The notes below the pieces were generated by a model. That model was not told where the DNA came from, searched no databases, and was given only the letters and a program-made list of their open reading frames with translations. Below are positions 1 through 7,934 of a stretch of DNA of 64,000 bases, one piece after another (within the stretch, counting starts at the first letter, position 1; the number at the start of each line of letters is the position of its first letter). The translations under genes and the position numbers were made by a program. The DNA is from Pseudomonas sp. GR 6-02 (GTDB lineage Bacteria; Pseudomonadota; Gammaproteobacteria; Pseudomonadales; Pseudomonadaceae), in contig NZ_CP011567.1 in assembly GCF_001655615.1 (NCBI RefSeq), positions 1,187,001-1,251,000 on the forward strand. The letters are read 5' to 3'.

Positions 1-479
1 CCCAGACGCGCCTGATGTTGCCGGCCTGGCTCGGCTGGGAAACGGCGCTGAGCAAGGCGCTGGAGCGCGGCGAAGGGGAGCTGCTGGGGCAGATGCGCGA
101 GCAATGGCCGTTCTTCCGCACCCGCATCGATATGCTGGAAATGGTGCTGGCCAAGGCCGACGCCGATATCGCCCAGTCTTACGACGAGCGCCTGGTCGAG
201 CCGGATCTGCTCCCTTTGGGTGCGCATTTACGCGACCTATTGTCGCAGGCCTGTGCGGTGGTCCTGGGGCTGACGGGTCAGTCCCAGCTACTGGCACATA
301 GCCCAGACACCCTTGAATTCATCCGCCTGCGCAACACCTACCTCGACCCGCTGCATCTATTGCAGGCCGAACTGTTGGCCCGTTCGCGGCAGCAGGATGA
401 AGCGCAGGGCAGCCCGGTAGAACAGGCGTTGCTGGTGTCTGTGGCGGGGATTGCCGCCGGTTTGCGAAATACCGGCTAA
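1..479 (+). CDS. ppc: Phosphoenolpyruvate carboxylase, C-terminal part (partial)
   Basis: The last ~159 residues of PEP carboxylase, which fixes bicarbonate onto PEP to make oxaloacetate and refill the TCA cycle. The reading frame is already open at the window edge (first full codon at base 3), so the N-terminal ~80% lies outside. The tail is characteristic: PAWLGW, a helical segment, [16 protein letters not shown], and the invariant C-terminal RNTG, whose last residues reach the active site in this family. The gene lies upstream of adk on the same strand, the order known from Pseudomonas aeruginosa. A stem-loop just past the stop may end transcription. The identification is secure despite truncation. 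Confidence 0.93.
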   Translation, partial: QTRLMLPAWLGWETALSKALERGEGELLGQMREQWPFFRTRIDMLEMVLAKADADIAQSYDERLVEPDLLPLGAHLRDLLSQACAVVLGLTGQSQLLAHSPDTLEFIRLRNTYLDPLHLLQAELLARSRQQDEAQGSPVEQALLVSVAGIAAGLRNTG

Positions 480-1430
<951 letters not shown>

Positions 1431-1452
1431 AAAGTCTGATCGGCTTCATCTT

Positions 1453-1480
1453 CTACGGCCCGCTTGCGGGCCGTAGTTGT
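1453..1480 (+). terminator. Rho-independent terminator of adk
   Basis: A perfect 10-bp stem: CTACGGCCCG (1453-1462), 4-base loop, CGGGCCGTAG (1467-1476), followed by TTGTTTAT. It lies 23 bases after the adk stop and before tsaB. Confidence 0.85.
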
Positions 1481-1523
1481 TTATACTGGCGCACTTTTTC
1501 TGACCTCTCTTACGGATACATCG

Positions 1524-2198
1524 ATGAGCACCTTGCTGGCCCTGGACACCGCGACTGAAGCTTGCTCCGTTGCCTTGCTGCATGACGGCAAGGTCACGAG
1601 CCATTACGAGGTGATCCCGCGCCTGCATGCGCAGAAGCTGTTGCCGATGATTCAGCAACTGCTGGCCGATGCCGGGACCACGCTGCAAGCGGTCGACGCC
1701 ATTGCGTTCGGTCGTGGGCCGGGCGCGTTTACCGGTGTGCGGATCGCCATTGGCGTGGTGCAAGGGCTGGCGTTTGCGCTGGACCGTCCGGTGTTGCCGG
1801 TCTCCAACCTCGCGGTGCTCGCCCAGCGGGCTTATCGCGAACACGGCGTCAGCCAGGTCGCGGCAGCCATCGATGCGCGTATGGATGAGGTGTATTGGGG
1901 CTGCTACCGCGAAACGGCGGGGGAGATGCGGCTGGTGGGCAACGAAGCGGTATTGCCACCGGAAGCCGCCGCGTTGCCGGTCGATGCCAGCGGCGAGTGG
2001 TTCGGCGCGGGCACCGGTTGGGGTTATGCCGAGCGTATTGCAGTGAACCTGAGCGGCCAGGACGCGAGCATGCTGCCCCACGCCGAAGATTTGCTGACCC
2101 TGGCGCGTTTCGCCTGGGAACGCGGTGAAGCGATCGTGGCCGATCAGGCGCAGCCGGTGTATTTGCGCGATAAAGTCGCGACGCCGAAAGCGCGTTGA
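1524..2198 (+). CDS. tsaB: tRNA threonylcarbamoyladenosine biosynthesis protein TsaB
   Basis: Non-catalytic partner of TsaD in the TsaBDE complex that, with TsaC, makes t6A at position 37 of ANN-decoding tRNAs. The 224-residue protein has the ASKHA-fold start LALDTATEACSVAL and the diagnostic GRGPGAFTGVRI segment (residues ~62-73). The ATG at 1524 is chosen over an in-frame ATG 60 bases upstream because the family begins directly with M-x-LLALDT and the upstream one lies within the adk terminator tail. The gene is followed by a REPIN. The C-terminal YLRDKVA is also typical of the family. Confidence 0.93.
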   Translation: MSTLLALDTATEACSVALLHDGKVTSHYEVIPRLHAQKLLPMIQQLLADAGTTLQAVDAIAFGRGPGAFTGVRIAIGVVQGLAFALDRPVLPVSNLAVLAQRAYREHGVSQVAAAIDARMDEVYWGCYRETAGEMRLVGNEAVLPPEAAALPVDASGEWFGAGTGWGYAERIAVNLSGQDASMLPHAEDLLTLARFAWERGEAIVADQAQPVYLRDKVATPKAR

Positions 2199-2210
2199 TC
2201 CCGGTTGTCC

Positions 2211-2332
2211 TGTGGCGAGGGAGCTTGCTCCCGTTCGGCTGCGGAGCAGCCGTAGAACCTGACGGCGCGATGTATCTGACTGCGCGTGGGGGGCAGCTTC
2301 GCAGCCCAGCGGGAGCAAGCTCCCTCGCCACA
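2211..2332. repeat. REPIN (paired inverted REP sequences)
   Basis: Two REP units in inverted orientation: TGTGGCGAGGGAGC... from 2211 to 2233 and its exact 23-base reverse complement at 2310-2332, separated by ~76 bases. Each unit can also fold on itself (GGGAGC/GCTCCC). The same unit recurs at 26845, 44222, 44975 and 54014. Such pairs are non-autonomous elements mobilised by RAYT transposases in fluorescent pseudomonads. It occupies the gap after tsaB and may also stop transcription. Confidence 0.88.
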
Positions 2333-2476
2333 AAGTGTTCCAACCGCAGCTAATCATCAGTTTCTGCCCGCCGCTTTTAAACCTTTTCGCTTTTCTGTGT
2401 TCTAGTTATCACTCGGCGGTTTGCGAAGTGGGTAATGCGCCACTAAACTGCCATCATCGATACCGAGCATGCACTT

Positions 2477-2782
2477 ATGCGTATAGACGGCGTTTCCTCC
2501 CAGTCCTACCCAATCAAGCGCAAGCCTCGTAAAGGCCATGTGTCTGAGGATGACTCCGTCGATGTCGACGGCGAGCTGGAATTCCCTACCGAAGAGCAAT
2601 TGGCCGCCCGCGCCGCCAAAGCCTCCGCGCAACGCCTGAGCAATCTTCCCGCGCGTCAACAAGACATGATTTATCACCGCGCCATGAGCAAAAGCGTGGC
2701 GATGGCACTGGCCAGTTACCTGAGCACGGCCACTTTTGTCGACTGGGATGCGGATGTGCTGGGTCTCGACCTGTACATCTGA
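2477..2782 (+). CDS. Small conserved hypothetical protein
   Basis: A 101-residue soluble protein of unknown function. The N-terminal half is charged and probably disordered (KRKPRKGHVSEDD, then an acidic stretch). The C-terminal half is helical, with QRLSNLPARQQDMIYHRAMSK and a hydrophobic ending VDWDADVLGLDLYI. No signal peptide or membrane segment is visible. Its stop overlaps the next gene's start as TGATG, so the two are translationally coupled and likely co-transcribed. Position between tsaB and rsmJ suggests the small conserved gene of unknown role found in this neighbourhood in other pseudomonads. Confidence 0.75.
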   Translation: MRIDGVSSQSYPIKRKPRKGHVSEDDSVDVDGELEFPTEEQLAARAAKASAQRLSNLPARQQDMIYHRAMSKSVAMALASYLSTATFVDWDADVLGLDLYI

Positions 2783-3639
2783 TGCTGCCTTATTACCTCG
2801 GCTGCCCGTCCTGGAGCGAAAACGCCTGGCGCGACTACTTGTATCCACAGGACGCCAGGCCCGCCGAGTTTCTTGATCTTTATTCTCAAGTGTTCAACGC
2901 CGTGGAAGGCAATACGACCTTCTACGCGAGCCCGGCTGCCGCCACCGTGCAGCGCTGGGCCGAGACCATGCCCGAACACTTTCGCTTCACCGCCAAATTC
3001 CCCGGCGATATCAGCCACAGCGGTGACCTGCGCGACCAATTGACCGCCACAGAAACGTTCCTGCAATTGCTCAGCCCTCTGGGGGAGCGGGTTTCGCCAT
3101 TGTGGCTGCAATTGTCCAAAAGCTTCACCCCGCAACGACTGTCGGAACTGGCCGGTTTTATTGATGCGGTGGACCGGCCGTTGGCGGTCGAAGTGCGGCA
3201 TGACGAGTTCTTTGCCAAGGGCGATGCCGAGCGAATGCTCAATCGCCTGCTGCTGGATCGTGGCGTCGAGCGCATCTGCCTCGATCCGCGCGCGCTGTTC
3301 AGCTGCACCTCGACCGATCCTTCGGTACTCCACGCCCAATCGAAAAAGCCCAGGGTGCCGCCTCGCCCTGCGGCGTTTACTCAGTTTCCACAGGTGCGCT
3401 TCATCGGCCACCCCGAACTTGAAGCCAACGATCCGTTCCTGGTGCCATGGGTCGAGAAAATCGCCGTCTGGATCGAAGAGGGCCGCACGCCGTATATCTT
3501 TCTGCACACCGCCGATAACCTGCTGGCGGCGAAACTGGCACAACGTTTTCACGCACAACTGATGCTGCGTTTGCCTGGCCTGCCGCCGCTGCCTGAGCTA
3601 TACAGAGAACCCGCCGCCGAGCAACTTGGTTTGCTCTGA
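2782..3639 (+). CDS. DUF72 domain-containing protein
   Basis: A 285-residue member of the DUF72 (YecE-like) family, which has a TIM-barrel-like fold and no established biochemical role. The characteristic start YLGCPSWSENAWRDYLYP and the conserved NAVEGNTTFYASP and FRFTAKFP segments are all present, with EVRHDEFF in the middle of the barrel. No signal peptide is seen. The start overlaps the stop of the preceding small gene by one base (TGATG), indicating coupling. Length matches the family. Confidence 0.85.
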   Translation: MLPYYLGCPSWSENAWRDYLYPQDARPAEFLDLYSQVFNAVEGNTTFYASPAAATVQRWAETMPEHFRFTAKFPGDISHSGDLRDQLTATETFLQLLSPLGERVSPLWLQLSKSFTPQRLSELAGFIDAVDRPLAVEVRHDEFFAKGDAERMLNRLLLDRGVERICLDPRALFSCTSTDPSVLHAQSKKPRVPPRPAAFTQFPQVRFIGHPELEANDPFLVPWVEKIAVWIEEGRTPYIFLHTADNLLAAKLAQRFHAQLMLRLPGLPPLPELYREPAAEQLGLL

Positions 3640-3670
3640 AGCGGGTTTTCCCTTTTTCAGGAGTCTGCCA

Positions 3671-4492
3671 ATGGATGCGCAAACCCTTCGAGCCCAGGCG
3701 TTCAAAGCACTGCACGAACGCGAGGGCGCCTTTGTCATTCCCAACCCCTGGGACGCCGGCTCAGCGAAAATGCTTGCCAGCCTGGGCTTCGAGGCACTGG
3801 CAACCACCAGCGCCGGTTATGCCTTTTCCCGGGGCCGTCCTGATGGTGGGCTGACGCTCGACGATACCCTGGCAAACGTTGAGGCGATTGTCGCGGCCAC
3901 TGATTTGCCGGTCGCGGTGGATCTCGAAAACGGCTTTGCCGACGCTCCTGCCGAGTGCGCCCAAAGTATTCTGCGGGCCGCTCAGGCCGGTGCCGTAGGC
4001 GGTTCGATCGAGGATGCCACCGGGCGTGAAGACGGTCCGATCTACTGCTTCGAGCATGCCGTGGCGCGTATCGAAGCCGCTGTCGCAGCAGCGCGCAGTT
4101 TGCCTTTCCCCTTCACGTTGACGGCGCGTGCTGAGAACTATTTGCACGGCAATCCTGACCTCGACGACACCATTCGCCGTTTGCGGGCATTCGCCGAGGC
4201 CGGCGCGGACGTGCTTTACGCCCCAGGCCTGCGCAATGCCGAAGAGGTCTTGGCGGTGGTTCGCGCCGTGGCACCGAAACCGGTGAATGTGTTGATGTCC
4301 GGCGGGCTCAAGCTGACGGTAGCGCAGTTGAGCGAAATGGGCGTCAAGCGTATCAGCGTCGGTTCGGCCCTGGCTTTGGCAGCGTATGGCGAGTTCTTGC
4401 GCGCGGCCGAGGAAATCCAGCAACACGGGACCTTTGGCTTCACTTCCCGGTCGATGCCGTTCCAGAAGGCCAATCAATTCTTCAAAGGCTGA
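3671..4492 (+). CDS. Isocitrate lyase/phosphoenolpyruvate mutase family protein
   Basis: A 273-residue cytoplasmic enzyme of the PEP mutase/isocitrate lyase superfamily, which makes or breaks C-C or P-C bonds next to a 2-oxo acid using Mg2+. The family signature is clear: IPNPWDAGSAK (residues ~23-33), TTSAGYAFSRGRPDG, the metal-binding VDLENGFAD, GGSIEDATG and TARAENYL. The true substrate cannot be told; oxaloacetate decarboxylase-like or 2-methylisocitrate lyase-like activities are options. The ATG at 3671 is preceded by TTCAGGAG (3656-3663), a good ribosome binding site; an in-frame ATG at 3626 lies inside the previous gene and is less likely. Confidence 0.85.
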   Translation: MDAQTLRAQAFKALHEREGAFVIPNPWDAGSAKMLASLGFEALATTSAGYAFSRGRPDGGLTLDDTLANVEAIVAATDLPVAVDLENGFADAPAECAQSILRAAQAGAVGGSIEDATGREDGPIYCFEHAVARIEAAVAAARSLPFPFTLTARAENYLHGNPDLDDTIRRLRAFAEAGADVLYAPGLRNAEEVLAVVRAVAPKPVNVLMSGGLKLTVAQLSEMGVKRISVGSALALAAYGEFLRAAEEIQQHGTFGFTSRSMPFQKANQFFKG

Positions 4493-4527
4493 CGAGGTCG
4501 GGCCGTGATGGTTGGGCCGCTGAGGGG

Positions 4528-5148
4528 TTATGCGGCGATGCGCAGGTTCTGCAGAACGATCGGGCGCGCCCAGCCGTTATCGAAATCGAGTTGTTTCTGC
4601 TGTTCCACCAACTCTTGCGGTGAGAACGGCGGGAATGGCTTGTCCAGCAGGTCGAGTTCGAACTCGGCGATTGGCAAGTGCAGCGGACGCGGTTGCGGCG
4701 CGGCACCAGGCTCGGGCAGCGGTTGACCGGCGGTGAGCACGATCGGGCGAACCCAGCCGCTTTCGAAGTCCTGCTGTTTCTGTTGCGCGACGATTTCTTC
4801 CGGCGGGAACGGTGGGAACGGTTTATCGGCCAGGTCCATTTCGAACTCGGCAATTGGCAGGAACAATGGCTCCGGCGGACGGACTTCGGTTTCTTTCACA
4901 TCACATTCGCGCTGGGAAATGATGTGCGCCAGCAGCTCGCTGCCGACGGTCGGTTCGACCGGGCTGTCGAGATCGACCGGCGGAAAGTCCAGAGACGCCG
5001 GCACCACATCGCCCGACTGATCGGCCAGGGCCTGGGCAAAAAAATCTTGCCACAGGTGACTGACGCCGCTCAGTGCTTGGGAGTTTCGCAGGCCAAAATC
5101 GCCGTGGGGCGAGATGTAACCTATCGATGTGCGTTGAATGCCTGACAT
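4528..5148 (-). CDS. Conserved hypothetical protein with internal tandem duplication
   Basis: A 206-residue protein of unknown function with no signal peptide or membrane span. Residues 97-138 and 158-199 are two copies of a 42-residue unit running from LPIAEFE through DKPFPPF and QQKQ to GW-RPIVL, joined by a Pro-rich linker (LPEPGAAPQPRP). The copies differ at roughly a quarter of positions, mostly conservatively. The N-terminal part has no obvious domain. It is convergent with the preceding enzyme gene and divergent from rsmJ (93 bp gap). The strongly patterned repeat argues that it is really translated. Confidence 0.75.
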   Translation of the reverse strand: MSGIQRTSIGYISPHGDFGLRNSQALSGVSHLWQDFFAQALADQSGDVVPASLDFPPVDLDSPVEPTVGSELLAHIISQRECDVKETEVRPPEPLFLPIAEFEMDLADKPFPPFPPEEIVAQQKQQDFESGWVRPIVLTAGQPLPEPGAAPQPRPLHLPIAEFELDLLDKPFPPFSPQELVEQQKQLDFDNGWARPIVLQNLRIAA

Positions 5149-5241
5149 TTTTCTCGGTCGACGCTCAGCTCTGGCAAAATGCTCGATAGTTTGGTTATCG
5201 GCCGTTTTTGCCGATCATTAATTTTTTGAGCGTGTTTTCCC

Positions 5242-6024
5242 ATGATTGAGCAACCTGCGGCCTGCCGCATCCATGTCGAAGCCTTGGGCGCGACGTTCCA
5301 GTCACAGGCCGAGCAATGGGCCGAGCGCCTGGGTTTGCCGTTGCAGGTGGATGACGGCGAGTTTGCCTTGCAGGTGGGTGAGCAGGGTTTGCAACTGCAA
5401 CAACTGGGGCCGGATGCACCGGGGCCGGTGCGGGTCGACTTCGTCGAGGGGGGCGCGGCCCATCGTCGGTTGTACGGCGGCGGCAGCGGTCAGATGATCG
5501 CCAAGGCGGTCGGCATCGCCCAAGGCGTGCGGCCACGGGTGCTGGACGCCACGGCCGGGCTGGGCAAGGACGCGTTCGTGCTGGCCAGCCTGGGCTGCGA
5601 GATGAGCCTGATCGAGCGCCAGCCGCTGATCGGCGCCTTGCTTGAAGATGGTCTGGCACGCGGCGCGGAAGATTTCGACGTAGCGCCGATCGTGGCGCGT
5701 ATGCGTTTGCTCAAGGGCAATTCGATCGAGGTGATGCGCAACTGGGAAGGCGAGCCGCCGCAGGTGATCTACCTCGACCCGATGTTTCCCCATCGTGAGA
5801 AAACCGCGTTGGTGAAGAAGGAAATGCGTCTGTTCCGGCCGCTGGTCGGCGATGATCCGGATGCGCCGGCCCTGCTCGAAGCGGCGTTGGCCCTGGCCAG
5901 TCACCGGGTGGTGGTCAAACGCCCGCGCAAGGCGCCGTGCATCGATGGGCCGAAGCCGAGCCATGCGCTGGACGGCAAGTCCAGCCGATATGACATTTAT
6001 CCGAAGAAAGCGCTCAAGCCTTAA
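5242..6024 (+). CDS. rsmJ: 16S rRNA (guanine(1516)-N(2))-methyltransferase RsmJ
   Basis: A 260-residue SAM-dependent methyltransferase that methylates N2 of G1516 in 16S rRNA. The SAM-binding motif I is [18 protein letters not shown] (residues ~101-118), followed by [15 protein letters not shown], and the target-base catalytic motif is [11 protein letters not shown] (DPMFP, ~176-180). [26 protein letters not shown] near the C-terminus is typical of the YhiQ/RsmJ family. The gene is monocistronic and followed immediately by a perfect 15-bp inverted repeat. Confidence 0.93.
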   Translation: MIEQPAACRIHVEALGATFQSQAEQWAERLGLPLQVDDGEFALQVGEQGLQLQQLGPDAPGPVRVDFVEGGAAHRRLYGGGSGQMIAKAVGIAQGVRPRVLDATAGLGKDAFVLASLGCEMSLIERQPLIGALLEDGLARGAEDFDVAPIVARMRLLKGNSIEVMRNWEGEPPQVIYLDPMFPHREKTALVKKEMRLFRPLVGDDPDAPALLEAALALASHRVVVKRPRKAPCIDGPKPSHALDGKSSRYDIYPKKALKP

Positions 6025-6041
6025 GATCGAGTCGCCTTCAC

Positions 6042-6072
6042 TGATCGTTCCCACGCAGCGTGGGAACGATCA
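6042..6072. repeat. Perfect palindromic hairpin (TGATCGTTCCCACGC family)
   Basis: TGATCGTTCCCACGC (6042-6056) and its exact reverse complement (6058-6072) around a single base. It lies between the convergent rsmJ and tetR genes, 17 bases after rsmJ. It is unlike the GTGGCGAGGGAG REP and resembles a second dispersed hairpin family known from fluorescent pseudomonads. It probably acts as a bidirectional terminator or mRNA stabiliser. Confidence 0.65.
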
Positions 6073-6088
6073 TCACGCCAAATATCTA

Positions 6089-6733
6089 TCAGGCCGACTC
6101 CGGCCGATACGCCCGCATAAACAATCCCACCACTTCCTGCACATGGGCTTCGGCCGCATCCCCGGTTACCGGTTCGCCGCAGCCATACAGCAAGCGGAAA
6201 TTCCCCGCGCCCTTGAGCAGGCAGAAGAAGTGCTCGGCGGCATTGCGCGGTTTGTCGATGCTCAACACGCCACTCTGATCGATCTTGCTCAGCAAACGCT
6301 CCATGCCGTGCAGCACGCGTTCCGGCCCGGCCTCGAAGAAGATCTGTGCGAGTTTCGGGTCCTGGCTGCCCAGCGTCATCATCAGCCGGTGCAGGTTCAC
6401 CGATTCGTCGCTGTTGATCAGTTGATGAAAGCCGTGTGCGATGTTCAGCAGCACGGTTTCCACGGCGACGCCGTCCGGCAATTCAAAAACCAGCGGAGGC
6501 AATTGCTCCTCGCATTTGGCCACGACAGCGGAAGAGAACAGCGTCTCCTTGTCGTTGAAATGGCTGTAGACCGTCAGCTTCGACACGCCGGCCTCAGTCG
6601 CTACGGCATCCATGCTGGTGTTGGCGTATCCCTTACTCAAAAACAGGATTTTCGCCGCGTCGAGGATTGCCCGGCGCTTGGCCAGATCCTTGGGACGGCC
6701 CGGACCGCTGGGGGTGGAAAGATTGTCTGACAT
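6089..6733 (-). CDS. mexL: TetR/AcrR family repressor, MexL-like
   Basis: A 214-residue TetR-family repressor. The N-terminal helix-turn-helix is clear: ILDAAKILFLSKGY, then TSMDAVATEAGVSKLTVYSHFNDKETLF (residues ~23-69). The C-terminal ligand domain is of the AefR-like type (MMTLGSQDPKLAQIFFEAGPERV). It is divergent from an RND efflux operon across 94 bp containing a perfect ATACTG-GT-CAGTAT repeat, so it most likely represses that pump and itself. In P. aeruginosa the same position between the adk/rsmJ block and mexJK holds mexL; orthology is inferred from synteny and length. Confidence 0.75.
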   Translation of the reverse strand: MSDNLSTPSGPGRPKDLAKRRAILDAAKILFLSKGYANTSMDAVATEAGVSKLTVYSHFNDKETLFSSAVVAKCEEQLPPLVFELPDGVAVETVLLNIAHGFHQLINSDESVNLHRLMMTLGSQDPKLAQIFFEAGPERVLHGMERLLSKIDQSGVLSIDKPRNAAEHFFCLLKGAGNFRLLYGCGEPVTGDAAEAHVQEVVGLFMRAYRPESA

Positions 6734-6776
6734 TCTTCGCTTTTAATACTGGACTGGTGAGTTTGCTATTAATAAC

Positions 6777-6790
6777 ATACTGGTCAGTAT
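6777..6790. promoter_or_regulatory. Candidate operator of the MexL-like repressor
   Basis: ATACTG (6777-6782), two bases, CAGTAT (6785-6790): a perfect 6-bp inverted repeat in the 94-bp gap between the divergent repressor and pump genes. A half-site-like AATACTGGACTGG occurs at ~6744-6756. The palindrome is centred ~45 bp before the mexJ-like ATG, where binding would block transcription of the pump. Inferred from position and symmetry only. Confidence 0.5.
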
Positions 6791-6827
6791 AATTATTCCA
6801 AGCCCCATTAGCGAAAGGTCGTTCACC

Positions 6828-7928
6828 ATGCTGCGCTTTGCCTTGCCCCTCGCGTTGCCGGTCAGTCTGGCTTTTCTATTGTCGGCATGTGGCCATGAAG
6901 AAGCCCCTCCGGTCAGCGTGCGCCCGGCCATGGTGGTGCAGCCAGAGCCCTCGGCCCAGGCAATGGAAAGCTATCCCGGCGAAGTTCGCGCGCGTTATGA
7001 GCCGGACCTTGCCTTCCGGATTGGCGGCAAAGTCAGCCGACGACTGGTCGAAGAAGGGCAGCGGGTCAAGGCTGACCAACCCCTGGCGGAACTCGATCCT
7101 CAGGACGTGCGCCTGCAACTGGAAGCCACCCGTGCCCAGGTCGCGGCTGCCGAAGCCAATCTGAACCTGGTGCGCGCCGAGCGTGATCGCTACAAGACCC
7201 TGATGGAGCGGCAGATGGTCAGCCGTTCGCAGTACGACAACGCGGAAAACCTCTATCGCTCCGGTGAGGCCCGCCTCAAGCAAATCAAAGCCGAATTCAA
7301 CGTTTCGACCAATCAGGCCAGTTACGCGGTGCTGCGTGCGCCGCAGGATGGCGTGGTGGCCAAGCGCGCGGTTGAAGTCGGGCAAGTGGTGGCGGCCGGG
7401 CAAACCGTGTTTACCCTGGCCACCGATGGCGAGCGCGAAGTATTGATCAGCCTGCCGGAACAGAGCTTCGGCCGCTTCAAGGTCGGTCAGCCGGTCTCGG
7501 TGGAGCTCTGGACCCAACCCGATCAGCGTTTCCCTGGGCAGATCCGTGAGTTGTCGCCGGCCGCCGATCCCAAATCCCGCACTTTTGCCGCCCGTATCGC
7601 TTTTACCGCCGGCAAGGTTCCCGCCGAACTCGGCCAGAGTGCCCGGGTGTTCATCCAGACTGCCGAAGTGGTGCCGTTGTCAGTGCCGCTGTCGGCCCTC
7701 ACCGCAGAAAACGGCGCCACCTATGTGTGGGTGGTCGGCGCCAACAACACCTTGAAAAAAGTCCCGGTGCGGGTCGGTGCATTTGGCGAGAAAACCGTGC
7801 CGGTGCTCGAGGGGCTGAACGCCAGCGACTGGGTGGTGGCGGCCGGTGTTCATGTGCTTCACGACGGGCAGCAAGTGCGCCCGGTGGATCGCTCCAATCG
7901 CGTGGTCAATCTGGCGCACAAGGAGTAA
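6828..7928 (+). CDS. mexJ: RND efflux periplasmic adaptor subunit, MexJ-like
   Basis: A 366-residue membrane-fusion protein linking an inner-membrane RND pump to an outer-membrane channel. The N-terminus is a lipoprotein signal with lipobox LLSAC (Cys at residue ~21), so it is probably lipid-anchored in the periplasm. The lipoyl/barrel-sandwich halves are visible at RIGGKVSRRLVEEGQRVK and LRAPQDGVVAKRAVEVGQVV, separated by the alpha-hairpin (residues ~95-160). The stop is only 6 bases before the pump gene, whose ribosome binding site (AAGGAG) overlaps the end of this gene. No outer-membrane partner is encoded nearby, as in the mexJK operon. Confidence 0.85.
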   Translation: MLRFALPLALPVSLAFLLSACGHEEAPPVSVRPAMVVQPEPSAQAMESYPGEVRARYEPDLAFRIGGKVSRRLVEEGQRVKADQPLAELDPQDVRLQLEATRAQVAAAEANLNLVRAERDRYKTLMERQMVSRSQYDNAENLYRSGEARLKQIKAEFNVSTNQASYAVLRAPQDGVVAKRAVEVGQVVAAGQTVFTLATDGEREVLISLPEQSFGRFKVGQPVSVELWTQPDQRFPGQIRELSPAADPKSRTFAARIAFTAGKVPAELGQSARVFIQTAEVVPLSVPLSALTAENGATYVWVVGANNTLKKVPVRVGAFGEKTVPVLEGLNASDWVVAAGVHVLHDGQQVRPVDRSNRVVNLAHKE

Positions 7929-7934
7929 TCCCCG

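Noticed and set aside
1446..2357. A 303-codon minus-strand frame over tsaB and the REPIN
   Set aside because: Antisense of tsaB joined to translated REP sequence.
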